In this document: positions 15,390-23,977 of the stretch, piece after piece | Layout of the letters: each line of letters begins with the position of its first letter | Position numbering within the stretch: the stretch's first letter is position 1 | DNA from: Bacteroidales bacterium KA00344 | GTDB lineage: Bacteria; Bacteroidota; Bacteroidia; Bacteroidales; Bacteroidaceae | Length of the DNA stretch: 45,086 bases | NCBI GenBank assembly: GCA_001552765.1 | Contig: KQ959369.1 | Coordinates: 1 to 45,086 of the forward strand | Reading direction: 5' to 3' | Translations under genes and position numbers: made by a program | Notes under the pieces: model-generated | The model's input: only the letters and a program-made list of their open reading frames with translations | The model's database searches: none | Told to the model about the DNA's origin: nothing

Positions 15390-16727
15390 ATGAACTGGAA
15401 TCAACTCATATCCAACAAGCGGCTCGGCCAAGAAGACCGCCACCCTATGCGCCATGACGACCGCTCTGAATTCAAGCGCGACGGCGATCGGCTCATCTAT
15501 TCCGCCCCCTTCCGCCGGCTACAAAACAAGACACAGGTTTTCCCTTTGCCCGGAAGCGTCTTTGTGCACAACCGACTCACACACTCTCTGGAAGTTTCCT
15601 CGCTCGGCAAATCATTGGGCGACGACGTGGCCAGACTGCTTATCGAAAAGCATCCGGAACTCAGAGGCACCCTTTTCGAGGAAATCGGCACCATCGTGCA
15701 GACCGCCGGACTGGCCCACGACATGGGAAACCCGCCGTTTGGACATTCCGGAGAAAAAGCCATTCAGACCTATTTTACCGAAGATGAAGGCTCTATCCTT
15801 AAAGACAAAGTGTCTCCCGATTTTTGGAATGACATCACCCATTTTGAGGGAAATGCCAATGCCTTCCGCCTGCTGACCCATCGTTTCGCAGGCCGCAGAA
15901 GCGGTGGCTTTGTCATGACCTATGCCACACTGGCCTCCGTCGTGAAATATCCTTATGCCAGCAGCGTGGCTGGAAAACACGGAAAGTTCGGTTTCTTCTC
16001 ATCTGAAGCCCCCATTTATCAAAAAATTGCCGATGAATTGGGCATTTTTCGCAAATCAAAGTTGGGCGAGCCACTTAATTACGCACGTCATCCCTTAGTG
16101 TATTTGATGGAAGCCGCCGATGATATTTGCTATGAAATCATGGACATAGAAGACTCTCACAAGCTTCGGATCCTCTCTTACGAAGAAACCGCCGACCTGC
16201 TTTTAGGCTTCTTCGATAAGCCCACCCAAACCTCCATACGCCAGCGCATGGATCAGGAAGGGGTGACCGATGTCAATGAAAAGATTGTGTATATGCGTGC
16301 CTGCGCCGTTGGAATATTGGAAAGCGAATGTGTAAAGACCTTTGTGGAACACGAGGAAGAAATCCTGAACGGCACATTTCAGGGCAGTCTCATCGAAAAC
16401 ATTGCCTATCCGCAGCGCATGGCTTACAAGCGTTGCGCAGAGGTTGCCTATAAGAAAATTTACCGCAGCAAACCCGTGCTGGATGTGGAGTTGAGCGGAT
16501 ACAAGATTATGCAAACCCTGATGCAACGTCTCGTCAAGGCAGCCGTTTACCCTGAAAAGTTCCATAGCAAACAGCTCATCGACCGATTCAGCAGCCAATA
16601 TGAAATCAGAAGCGATGACCTGCAAACCCGCATCATGGCCGTACTCGATTATATCAGTGGCATGACAGACGTTTATGCTCTCGACATTTATCAAAAGATT
16701 AACGGTATTTCGCTGCCGATAATATAA
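15390..16727 (+). CDS. dgt: Deoxyguanosine triphosphate triphosphohydrolase
   Basis: 445 residues. An HD-domain hydrolase that splits dNTPs, classically dGTP, to the deoxynucleoside and tripolyphosphate. Metal ligands are visible: H65 in THSLEVSSLG, H110-D111 in LAHDMGNPPFGHSGE, and a later D in EAADDICYEIMD. The N-terminal sequence DDRSEFKRDGDRLIYSAPFRRLQNKTQVF is typical of dGTPases. Length is close to the shorter (non-E. coli) type. It is divergent from dut, so two nucleotide-pool hydrolases share one intergenic region. Ends before a strong bidirectional terminator. Confidence 0.93.
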   Translation: MNWNQLISNKRLGQEDRHPMRHDDRSEFKRDGDRLIYSAPFRRLQNKTQVFPLPGSVFVHNRLTHSLEVSSLGKSLGDDVARLLIEKHPELRGTLFEEIGTIVQTAGLAHDMGNPPFGHSGEKAIQTYFTEDEGSILKDKVSPDFWNDITHFEGNANAFRLLTHRFAGRRSGGFVMTYATLASVVKYPYASSVAGKHGKFGFFSSEAPIYQKIADELGIFRKSKLGEPLNYARHPLVYLMEAADDICYEIMDIEDSHKLRILSYEETADLLLGFFDKPTQTSIRQRMDQEGVTDVNEKIVYMRACAVGILESECVKTFVEHEEEILNGTFQGSLIENIAYPQRMAYKRCAEVAYKKIYRSKPVLDVELSGYKIMQTLMQRLVKAAVYPEKFHSKQLIDRFSSQYEIRSDDLQTRIMAVLDYISGMTDVYALDIYQKINGISLPII

Positions 16728-16832
16728 GCCTACCCCACTTTGCCCTAAACCTTTACAACTCTTTTCGGCGAAACAAACGGCTACCATCCGGGCGACGGAT
16801 CAAGAAAGCAGGCTGAAATTACTCTAATGAAC

Positions 16833-16870
16833 AAATCCCTTTCATGGCATCATGCTCATGAAAGGGATTT
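16833..16870. terminator. Bidirectional terminator between dgt and the acyltransferase pair
   Basis: A perfect 14-bp stem, AAATCCCTTTCATG (16833-16846) with CATGAAAGGGATTT (16857-16870), has a 10-base loop. It lies between convergent genes (dgt ends 16727, the next ends 16929). The A-rich and T-rich outer ends suit termination in both directions. Confidence 0.8.
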
Positions 16871-16928
16871 ATTGTTATTGCCTCTCCTCTATATCGTCAC
16901 CCCACCTTCAAAGTGAAATGGAAGCGGG

Positions 16929-17915
16929 TTAAAGTATTACATTATTGGACTTTCCCGGTAGCTTGAGAGCCTCAGGATGCTCTTTGACAAAGCTGTTGAT
17001 ATGGCGAATGCGCTTTTCTTCGAATATCTCGTCCATGGCAATCAGTATGCCACTTTCCTCAACATTGCCAAACTCATAATTAATGGCCGTACCAAAGAAT
17101 TTCATGGTAGGACTCAAATTCATATAGGCATTAACCAAAGGGGGAATATTGAATCCTAATTGGCGCACCTCGCGATTTAGAATCCGGTAGTCCTTTCTGA
17201 AATCTTCCTCGCAGAATAAGCGTTCCAGCTCCTCCTGCGGAGTCTCTATTTTCTGCGAATTTATCGGCACAACAAGCTGTTCCGTGTCGCCAAAATGCTT
17301 ATTGAGAAAATACAATATCATGTCTCTGCCGCGACGCACGAACGACGGATACATCGTCATTTTTCCCAAAAAGTACTTGCATTTGGGATTGATGACTGTC
17401 AGCGCGCCCAAGCCGTCCCACAGATTGTCCAGAGCAAAAATAGACTTTGTGTTCTTTCTGACATTCTGATATTCCAACGACACGAACGATCGCCCCAACT
17501 CCACCGTGTACGGCGCATACTCCTTCATGAACTTATCAGAAAAGCTGAACATGTGATTCATGGCCAATTTAGGCTGTCCTTCGTCGTTCAACTGCCAATT
17601 ATCACCAAACAGATAGCGGTAACCACCAATAATCTCCTCAGCCTCAGGATTCCACACGACGAGCTGCTTGCAACCATTTTCCATCGTGTCAAACTCGTCG
17701 ATATCTACCGATTTACCCGTTCCGCCACCCGACGTGCGGAAAGCAACTTCACGCAAACGTCCGATTTCCTGCATCACATGAGGAGCATTTGCCGCTGTGA
17801 TGATGTATATATCGTTATGGCTTTTGTTGGTTGTGCGAAGCAGGCGTTCCGATGTCAGCTCACTCTTCAACAAATCCTTACTAATTGGTTTGATAATTTC
17901 TTCTTCCATAATCAT
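16929..17915 (-). CDS. glsB: GNAT-type N-acyltransferase, probable glycine lipid synthase GlsB
   Basis: 328 residues. The protein resembles the OlsB/hemolysin-like GNAT acyltransferases: EIGRLREVAFRTSGGGTGKSVDIDEFD, then QLVVWNPEAEEIIGGYRYLFGDN, then YTVELGRSFVSLEYQ, and a C-terminal helical part. In Bacteroides thetaiotaomicron glsB encodes the enzyme that N-acylates glycine with a 3-hydroxy fatty acid, and an adjacent O-acyltransferase gene, glsA, completes the lipid. Here too a PlsC-like gene lies immediately upstream (12-base gap) on the same strand. An alternative ATG lies two codons in. The symbol rests on family and context, not on measured activity. Confidence 0.78.
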   Translation of the reverse strand: MIMEEEIIKPISKDLLKSELTSERLLRTTNKSHNDIYIITAANAPHVMQEIGRLREVAFRTSGGGTGKSVDIDEFDTMENGCKQLVVWNPEAEEIIGGYRYLFGDNWQLNDEGQPKLAMNHMFSFSDKFMKEYAPYTVELGRSFVSLEYQNVRKNTKSIFALDNLWDGLGALTVINPKCKYFLGKMTMYPSFVRRGRDMILYFLNKHFGDTEQLVVPINSQKIETPQEELERLFCEEDFRKDYRILNREVRQLGFNIPPLVNAYMNLSPTMKFFGTAINYEFGNVEESGILIAMDEIFEEKRIRHINSFVKEHPEALKLPGKSNNVIL

Positions 17916-17927
17916 TGTTGGTTGGAA

Positions 17928-18782
17928 TTACTCGGCACGCAAGCCGGCCGGCCCCGCTTGTTCGTAAACTCTCTCTTGTACATATTGTGCCCATTCCACC
18001 GCACTTTTGCTTTGATCAAACGTTTGCCAGGGAATAGGCTTACCAATGACAATACGAAAATTCTTATGAACGTTTTTATACATTTCATCGACCAAGAACA
18101 GCATGGCAATGTTCACCTTCAGTCCCATTTTTTTCTGCCAATTGGCCAATCGATAAAAACGCTTGGAGTTGCAACCGCTGAAATAGATGGGCACCACGTC
18201 GCGCTGATACTCCACACTTTTAGTGATAAAAGTTTTCTTCCATGGTAAATCACGAATAATCCCGTCGATGTTACGGGAGTTCAACCCGGCAGGAAACATC
18301 AACATGTGGTTATCGCTCTTGAAACCGGCCTCCACCATTTTCGGAAAATCGCGTCCCTGTCTTCCAGTCTTGTTAATCCCGATGCTCACCGGCTTGAGAC
18401 CTGGCAGAAACATCAACAAATCGTTAACAAGATAGCGGAATTTGCCGTCATAATGTCTGCCGATAATGGCTCCCAAACAAACTCCGTCCTGCCCTCCCAA
18501 CGGATGATTTGACACAAACGTATAGAGTTTGCCGTCGTTCTTGTCGGGCAGATTTTCCTTTCCTTCTATCGTAACGTGCATATCAAGATACCTCACACAC
18601 GCTTCAAGCCATTCGGTACCCTTCTTGTCTCGACTTTCCCACAAAAATCTGTTTACTTCGTCTTCGTGAATCAAGCGTTTCAGCCATCCAACAACAAAGC
18701 GAGGCACATACTTCGTTTTGCTGCCCAACTTACTCTTCAACACTTGTTCAACATCGATCGTCTTTTCTATGCATCCACTCAT
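17928..18782 (-). CDS. glsA: PlsC-like O-acyltransferase, probable glycine lipid synthase GlsA
   Basis: 284 residues from the chosen start. The acyltransferase motif is VSNHPLGGQDG, in which H and D are separated by five residues rather than the usual four (HX4D) of PlsC enzymes. A second block, LMFPAGLNSRN, corresponds to the substrate-binding motif FPEGTRS. It probably transfers the second acyl chain onto the hydroxyl of the N-acylglycine made by the next gene. The longer frame begins at 18818, but its first ATG is part of the -7 box (18814-18807) and therefore upstream of transcription start; the third ATG, at 18782, fits. First gene of the two-gene unit. Confidence 0.77.
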   Translation of the reverse strand: MSGCIEKTIDVEQVLKSKLGSKTKYVPRFVVGWLKRLIHEDEVNRFLWESRDKKGTEWLEACVRYLDMHVTIEGKENLPDKNDGKLYTFVSNHPLGGQDGVCLGAIIGRHYDGKFRYLVNDLLMFLPGLKPVSIGINKTGRQGRDFPKMVEAGFKSDNHMLMFPAGLNSRNIDGIIRDLPWKKTFITKSVEYQRDVVPIYFSGCNSKRFYRLANWQKKMGLKVNIAMLFLVDEMYKNVHKNFRIVIGKPIPWQTFDQSKSAVEWAQYVQERVYEQAGPAGLRAE

Positions 18783-18806
18783 TGTTCGCAATATACTGTG
18801 CATGTG

Positions 18807-18814
18807 CAAAAATA
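18807..18814 (-). promoter_or_regulatory. -7 element of the glsA-glsB unit
   Basis: The minus strand reads TATTTTTG, a match to TAnnTTTG, 24 bases before the ATG at 18782. It overlaps the first in-frame ATG of the longer reading frame, which excludes that start if this promoter is used. Confidence 0.6.
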
Positions 18815-19127
18815 ACACATCTTTTTTTAAATCTTCCTATTTCATGCGAAAAACTTTTAAATTTATCTTAAATAAGGCCGGAAAATCAATAAACGTAGCG
18901 CCTAATCCTCTGCCCTATTCTGCACCGGCACCACATGCTCCCCCAATCCTTATCCCATCACGGATGAGCCGCCCCTCTCTTTTCTTCTGCCAATGATAAT
19001 TCTTGATTCAATCAAGTTACAACACACCATTTATCTGTCAAATAAATATCATAAAAAGAGTCCCCTTTCACCTGTCCCTTCCAGCAATCTAAAACCCATG
19101 TTTTGTAAATAAAGAATCAAAGCCATA

Positions 19128-19416
19128 CCCAACCGCACAACGTTTGACTGAGTTTCAGACCCAACCGCGTGACGATTAAACCCTAACGGCAGTGCGTTTC
19201 GATGCTACAAGCAGTGCGGAAAAGCTGTAACCGCAAGACGATTAAGCCTTAACAGCAACGCCTTCGGAAAACTATTTTTCGTTTAAAAACCAAAATATTC
19301 TGTAAGATAAACACAATCAGAAAGTTACAGAAAACCCGTCAAATTTCGCGATTTTAGAGAAAAGTTTATCCTTGTTTGAAATATTGGAAGCATTTGAAGC
19401 GTTTTGTCATTATTTT
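19128..19416 (+). repeat. Dispersed intergenic repeat, copy C (diverged)
   Basis: The same layout as copies A and B but more diverged. It has 21-23 base units at 19161-19182, 19183-19204, 19205-19227 and 19228-19248 (AACCG...ACGATTAA is clear in the first and last), then GTCAAATTTCGCGATTTT and GAAGCATTTGAAGCGTTTTGT. Copy C shares GTGCGTTTCGATGC with the TGCCATTCGATA core of the others in weakened form. It lies between the divergent glsA and mraZ genes, about 200 bases before the mraZ operator. Bases 18840-19120 and 19420-19615 show nothing recognisable. Confidence 0.6.
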
Positions 19417-19617
19417 TATAAAAAAAAATCCACCAACCCATAATCCCTTAAAGGCATACAACAAAAGCTCACGCCACCTTCTCCATCCTTATTTTCCGCA
19501 TGCATGAAAACCGATTCGAAAAACTGTTGATTCAACTTTACCAATACGCCTTCATGCCATAAAACCGCCCCCACAAAACCCAAAAATATCACAAAATAAG
19601 GCCAAATTGAAAAAATA

Positions 19618-19642
19618 GTGGGGCAAAGTGGTGAGAAGTGGG
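19618..19642 (+). promoter_or_regulatory. MraZ operator (three GTGGK boxes)
   Basis: GTGGG (19618), GTGGT (19628) and GTGGG (19638) are direct repeats with exactly 10-base spacing, i.e. 5-base boxes with 5-base spacers. This is the geometry described for MraZ binding sites (TGGGN-type repeats). The last box ends 10 bases before the -7 element, covering the -33 region, so binding would be expected to block RNA polymerase and give autoregulation of the dcw cluster. Confidence 0.82.
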
Positions 19643-19652
19643 GAATTTTATG

Positions 19653-19660
19653 TAACTTTG
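19653..19660 (+). promoter_or_regulatory. -7 element of the mraZ/dcw promoter
   Basis: TAACTTTG matches TAnnTTTG, 29 bases before the mraZ ATG at 19690. The -33 position falls within the middle GTGGT box of the operator rather than showing TTTG, which fits a regulated promoter. Confidence 0.7.
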
Positions 19661-19689
19661 AGGGCAAATTCTATCATAAAGATGTACGT

Positions 19690-20163
19690 ATGCGTTTTTT
19701 AGGCAATATAGAGGCAAAAATCGACTCCAAAGGCAGGGCATTTCTCCCCGCACAATTTCGCAAGTCGCTCATGGCGTGCGGCGAAACCGATCTTGTGCTT
19801 CGTCAAGACATCTTTGAAAACACGCTCGTCATCTATCCGCAATCGGTTTGGAACACGCTGATAGACGAGATGCGCTCACGCCTGTCTCGGTGGGATCGTC
19901 GCCAACAGATGGTTTACCGCACTTTTGTGAGTGGCGTGACGAGCATTGCCATAGACGGCAGCGGGCGCATACTCATTCCCAAGAACTTTCTGCAGGCGGC
20001 CGACATCGACCAGTCGCTTCGCTTCGTCGGCATGGGCGACACCATTGAGATATGGACCAACAAGCCCGACGAGGAACTGCCGTTGCTGAACAAGGAAGAT
20101 TTTGGCGCAGCCTTAGAGAAACTTATGAAACCGCGCCCATCGTCTTCTCCAACCGAAGAATAA
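19690..20163 (+). CDS. mraZ: Transcriptional regulator MraZ
   Basis: 157 residues. Two SpoVT/AbrB-like swapped-hairpin domains (about 1-50 and 78-125) are visible: MRFLGNIEAKIDSKGRAFLPAQFR and the repeat TSIAIDGSGRILIPKNF. MraZ forms ring-shaped oligomers and binds TGGG repeats in front of its own gene; in E. coli it represses the dcw operon. The start is the ATG at 19690, since the longer frame from 19618 would begin inside the operator and upstream of the -7 box. It heads the dcw cluster. A 143-base gap with a possible hairpin separates it from rsmH. Confidence 0.96.
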   Translation: MRFLGNIEAKIDSKGRAFLPAQFRKSLMACGETDLVLRQDIFENTLVIYPQSVWNTLIDEMRSRLSRWDRRQQMVYRTFVSGVTSIAIDGSGRILIPKNFLQAADIDQSLRFVGMGDTIEIWTNKPDEELPLLNKEDFGAALEKLMKPRPSSSPTEE

Positions 20164-20214
20164 CCAACTCTGCCGAGACTGCAACGAGAAAATTCTGAGA
20201 TAAAATGACGAGAC

Positions 20215-20264
20215 GGCGGAAGCAGGACGCAGCAACCTGCCAGATAACAAAGAACCGCCCTTTT
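20215..20264 (+). terminator. Possible attenuator between mraZ and rsmH
   Basis: GGCGG (20215-20219) can pair with CCGCC (20255-20259) around an inner hairpin GCAGG/CCTGC (20222-20240), followed by CTTTT. It could let mraZ be expressed more than the genes behind it. The stems are short and the T run is only four, so this is tentative. Confidence 0.3.
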
Positions 20265-20306
20265 CCAATCACTTAAAAAATAGAAAAACATAGGTCAATA
20301 GCAAGA

Positions 20307-21233
20307 ATGGTTACAAAAGCAGAGACATACCATGTTCCCGTATTACTGAAGGAAAGTGTGGACGGACTTCGCATCAAGCCCGGTAGCATCTATGTGGACG
20401 TCACATTCGGAGGCGGTGGCCATTCTCAGGAAATACTTGCCCGGCTCGACAACAACGCACATCTCTACAGTTTCGACCAAGACGCCGACGCAGAGGAAAA
20501 CTTTCACCCCTCCACCGCCAAGGCACAACAGTTCACCTTTGTGCGCTCCAATTTCCGTTATCTGAAGAATTGGATGCGCTATTACGGAGTGGACCATATC
20601 GACGGACTTCTGGGCGACCTCGGCGTATCGAGCCATCATTTCGACGACGAAACGAGAGGTTTCTCTTTCCGTTTTGACGCGCCGTTGGATATGCGCATGA
20701 ACAGACGCGCCGGACAAACAGCCGCCGACATTGTGAACAATTACGAAGAAGAGCAATTGGCCGATGTTTTCTATCTCTACGGAGAGTTGAAATCGTCACG
20801 GCGCATCGCTTCCGAGCTGGTGAAGACAAGAAGCCAAAAGCAAATTCTCACTACAAGCGACTTCGTTAAAGCCGTAGAACCGATTTTCAAGCGGGAACGC
20901 GGGAAAAAAGAAATAGCCAAGTTGTTTCAAGCCCTGCGGATAGAGGTAAACCAAGAGATGTCGGCCCTCAAGGAAATGCTTGTAGCAGCCACAGAGTTGC
21001 TGGCTCCCGGAGGACGACTGAGCATCATCACCTATCATTCGCTCGAAGACCGCATCGTGAAAAACATGATGAGGGCGGGCAATGTTGAGGGCAAAATCAT
21101 AAAAGACTTTTACGGCAGAACACAAAGTCCCTTTAAACTCATCAACAACAAAGTGATTGTTCCAAGCAACGAGGAACAGGAAAGAAACCCAAGAAGCCGG
21201 AGCGCAAAACTAAGGATTGCTGAAAAGCTATGA
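20307..21233 (+). CDS. rsmH: 16S rRNA (cytosine(1402)-N(4))-methyltransferase
   Basis: 308 residues, cytoplasmic (formerly MraW). The SAM-binding loop is YVDVTFGGGGHSQEIL (about 28-43), and the family motifs DGLLGDLGVSSHHFDDETRGFSFRFDAPLDMRMN and LAPGGRLSIITYHSLEDRIVK are intact. It methylates N4 of C1402 in 16S rRNA, tuning start codon selection. Second gene of the dcw cluster; its stop overlaps the ftsL start by 4 bases (ATGA), so the two are translationally coupled. Confidence 0.97.
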   Translation: MVTKAETYHVPVLLKESVDGLRIKPGSIYVDVTFGGGGHSQEILARLDNNAHLYSFDQDADAEENFHPSTAKAQQFTFVRSNFRYLKNWMRYYGVDHIDGLLGDLGVSSHHFDDETRGFSFRFDAPLDMRMNRRAGQTAADIVNNYEEEQLADVFYLYGELKSSRRIASELVKTRSQKQILTTSDFVKAVEPIFKRERGKKEIAKLFQALRIEVNQEMSALKEMLVAATELLAPGGRLSIITYHSLEDRIVKNMMRAGNVEGKIIKDFYGRTQSPFKLINNKVIVPSNEEQERNPRSRSAKLRIAEKL

Positions 21234-21757
21234 AAAAAGACAAAGACCAAATACAAGACGAGCCTCAACAGGACAGTTACGGTCCCTCCGACGAGGAGGC
21301 CAAAGAAGCTCTGAGAGCTACTGCCGACAGAACCAATAATGGCAAGGAGCAAGACGTGCAGAACGACGATCCCGACGAGTTGTCGCTGAAAGAGGTGATA
21401 CAAAAACAAGCCATCGAAGGCGAAGCCCCGCAATCGCGTACCCTATCCCTTCGCAAGATACTTGGTGGCGACATTCTGAACACGGCGGCCGTGCGTCGGC
21501 AGATATGGTTATTGATTCTCATTGTGTTCTTCCTGATACTGTACATCTCCAACCGATACAGTTGTCAGCAGGACATCATTGAGATAGACCATCTGCAAAG
21601 TGAACTTCAGGACGCCAAATACAAAGCCCTTTCGAGTACCAGCCAGCTCACCGAAAAAAGCCGGGAAAGCAATGTGCTGCAACTCTTGAAAAACAATGAA
21701 GACAGTGTGCTGAAAATGGCCAACCAGCCTCCCTATATCATAAACATTCCAGAATGA
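21230..21757 (+). CDS. ftsL: FtsL-like cell division protein
   Basis: 175 residues. An acidic cytoplasmic N-terminus of about 85 residues precedes one membrane helix (WLLILIVFFLILYISNRYS, about 89-107) and a short periplasmic coiled coil (EIDHLQSELQDAKYKALSSTSQLTEKSRESNVLQLL). That topology, and the position between rsmH and ftsI, are those of FtsL, which joins the FtsQLB complex and activates septal synthesis. Sequence similarity in this family is low, so the call rests largely on topology and synteny. The cytoplasmic tail is longer than in E. coli FtsL (121 residues in all), a feature of the Bacteroidota form. Confidence 0.82.
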   Translation: MKKDKDQIQDEPQQDSYGPSDEEAKEALRATADRTNNGKEQDVQNDDPDELSLKEVIQKQAIEGEAPQSRTLSLRKILGGDILNTAAVRRQIWLLILIVFFLILYISNRYSCQQDIIEIDHLQSELQDAKYKALSSTSQLTEKSRESNVLQLLKNNEDSVLKMANQPPYIINIPE

Positions 21758-21764
21758 AGCAGAA

Positions 21765-23933
21765 ATGAGCAAATTTGACTATAACAAAATCATGCCCAGA
21801 TACAGCGCCATCGCTGTATTGATGACAGTTATCGCATTGGCTGTGGTGGCCAAGGCAAGCTATACCATGACCGCCAAGCGCGACTATTGGCTAAAAGTGG
21901 CCGACCGCGTAAAGAAAGACAGTGTCGAGGTGATACCCACACGTGGCAACATTCTGAGTTGCGACGGTCAGCTATTGGCTTCGTCGCTGCCTGAGTTCAA
22001 GATATATATGGATTTCAAACAGCTCTACGATGCCAAGACCGACAGTCTCTGGCATGAGAAACTCGACAGCATCTGCATGGGGCTGAACAGGATATTCCCC
22101 GAGCAGAGCGCGGCACAGTTCAAGGCTCATCTGGAACGGGGAAATAAAGAAAGAAAGCGTCATTGGGCCATTTGGCCAAAACGCATCGACTACAACACCT
22201 ATTCACAGGTGAAGCAGTTGCCCGTGTTCCGCCTGTCTAAATTCAAGAGTGGTTTTCATTGGGACGAACTCAACTCGCGCGAACGCCCGTACGGCACCCT
22301 GGCCGGGCGTACCGTAGGCGACATGTATGCGGCCATGGACAACGGTCGAACACCGCGATGCGGGCTCGAATTATCCTACGACTCGCTGCTACGAGGCACC
22401 AACGGTATCAAACACCGGCGCAAGGTACTCAACAAGTTTCTCGACATCATGGACACCCCGCCCATAGCCGGAGCCGACATCGTGACCACCATCGACGTGC
22501 GGATGCAGGACCTGGCAGAGCGCGCTGTCATCGAAGAACTGGAAGAAATCAACGGCAATGTGGGAGTAGCCATCGTGATGGAAGTGCAGACCGGTGACGT
22601 GAAAGCCATTGTCAATATGGAAAAATGCATCGACGGCAAGTATCGCGAAATCAAGAATCATGCCGTGAGCGACCTGCTCGAACCCGGCTCGGTGTTCAAG
22701 CCCATATCAATCATGACGGCTCTGGAAGACGGCATGTGTGACACCACCAAAATAGTGGAGACTGGTGGCGGCACATGGCCGATGTACGGACGGGAAATGA
22801 AAGATCATAACTGGCGGCGTGGAGGTTACGGAACAATGAATCTGCCGAAGACGCTGAAGGTGAGTTCTAACATCGGAGTGAGCCGAATCATAGATGAATA
22901 TTATCATGCCAACCCTGAAAAATTCGTGGAGGGTGTCTATCGTTCGGGTATCACCGCCGACCTACACATCCCGATTGTGGGAGCAGCATCAGGCATCGTC
23001 CGTATGCCCAAAAAGAACAAACGCGGTGAGTGGGTCAATTGGAGTAACACGGCCTTGCCCTGGATGAGTATAGGGTATGAGACCCAGATTCCGCCTATCT
23101 CTACCCTCGCCGTCTACAATGCCATTGCCAATGGCGGAAAGATGATGCAGCCGCGCTTTGTGAAAGCGGCCGTGAAAAACGGAGAAATCATCGAAGAATT
23201 TCCACCACAAGTGGTTGCAGGGCACGAACAGATTGCCTCTCCCAAAGTGATAAAATGGATGCAAGAGATGCTGACCAAGGTGGTGAGCGAGGGCTTAGGC
23301 AGGAAAGCAGGGTCGCCATCGTTTGCCGTCGCCGGCAAGACGGGTACAGCACAAATTTCGAAAGGTGCAGCCGGATACAAAAGTGGACGCATGGACTACC
23401 TTTTGTCGTTTGCCGGTTTCTTCCCTGCCGACGCGCCACGCTACAGCTGTATCGTGTGTATCCAGAAATCAGGATTACCGGCTTCGGGCGGTGGTATGAG
23501 TGGTGTAGTATTCCGCCATATCGCCGAGGGTATCATGGCGAATAGTGTTCGTCTCGACGTGAAAGATGCGAAGGATTCTACTTCCATTCTCGTACCCGAT
23601 GTGAAAAGTGGAAATATTCTGTCAGCCGACTATGTATTGTCACATCTGGGCATCAAGACAAACGCCAATTTCAGAAGTGAGACTCCCACAAAGAAGCCCA
23701 TTTGGGGGACAGTGCAGAAAGCAGCCAACCATGTTTCGCTGGTGAAGAAAAAAGAATGGGGCGAAAAGTTTATCCCCGATGTAACCGGTATGGGAGCACG
23801 CGACGCCGTTTATCTGATAGAGAAACGTGGTGTGCAATGCCGTATCAATGGTCGGGGAAAGGTGGTTGAACAAAGTCTGCCGGCCGGCCACTGTATTCAG
23901 AAAGGCAATGTGTGTACGCTGACCCTGAAATAA
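21765..23933 (+). CDS. ftsI: Septal penicillin-binding protein (FtsI/PBP3 type) with PASTA domain
   Basis: 722 residues. There is a single N-terminal membrane helix (about 12-32), a pedestal domain, and a class B transpeptidase domain with S309-V-F-K312 (SxxK), S367-S-N369 (SxN) and K525-T-G527 (KTG). A C-terminal PASTA domain (about 664-722, FIPDVTGMGARDAVYLIEKRG...) is absent from E. coli FtsI. It cross-links peptidoglycan at the septum with FtsW as partner glycosyltransferase, and is a beta-lactam target. Starts 7 bases after ftsL. Spo-type PBPs also carry PASTA domains, but the dcw position favours FtsI. Confidence 0.95.
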   Translation: MSKFDYNKIMPRYSAIAVLMTVIALAVVAKASYTMTAKRDYWLKVADRVKKDSVEVIPTRGNILSCDGQLLASSLPEFKIYMDFKQLYDAKTDSLWHEKLDSICMGLNRIFPEQSAAQFKAHLERGNKERKRHWAIWPKRIDYNTYSQVKQLPVFRLSKFKSGFHWDELNSRERPYGTLAGRTVGDMYAAMDNGRTPRCGLELSYDSLLRGTNGIKHRRKVLNKFLDIMDTPPIAGADIVTTIDVRMQDLAERAVIEELEEINGNVGVAIVMEVQTGDVKAIVNMEKCIDGKYREIKNHAVSDLLEPGSVFKPISIMTALEDGMCDTTKIVETGGGTWPMYGREMKDHNWRRGGYGTMNLPKTLKVSSNIGVSRIIDEYYHANPEKFVEGVYRSGITADLHIPIVGAASGIVRMPKKNKRGEWVNWSNTALPWMSIGYETQIPPISTLAVYNAIANGGKMMQPRFVKAAVKNGEIIEEFPPQVVAGHEQIASPKVIKWMQEMLTKVVSEGLGRKAGSPSFAVAGKTGTAQISKGAAGYKSGRMDYLLSFAGFFPADAPRYSCIVCIQKSGLPASGGGMSGVVFRHIAEGIMANSVRLDVKDAKDSTSILVPDVKSGNILSADYVLSHLGIKTNANFRSETPTKKPIWGTVQKAANHVSLVKKKEWGEKFIPDVTGMGARDAVYLIEKRGVQCRINGRGKVVEQSLPAGHCIQKGNVCTLTLK

Positions 23934-23977
23934 AATATATATAGATGACAAGTTCGAACAAACATAATAGCTACAAT

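Noticed and set aside
19416..19667. Minus-strand 83-codon frame before mraZ
   Set aside because: It overlaps the MraZ operator and promoter, has no -7 element, and looks random.
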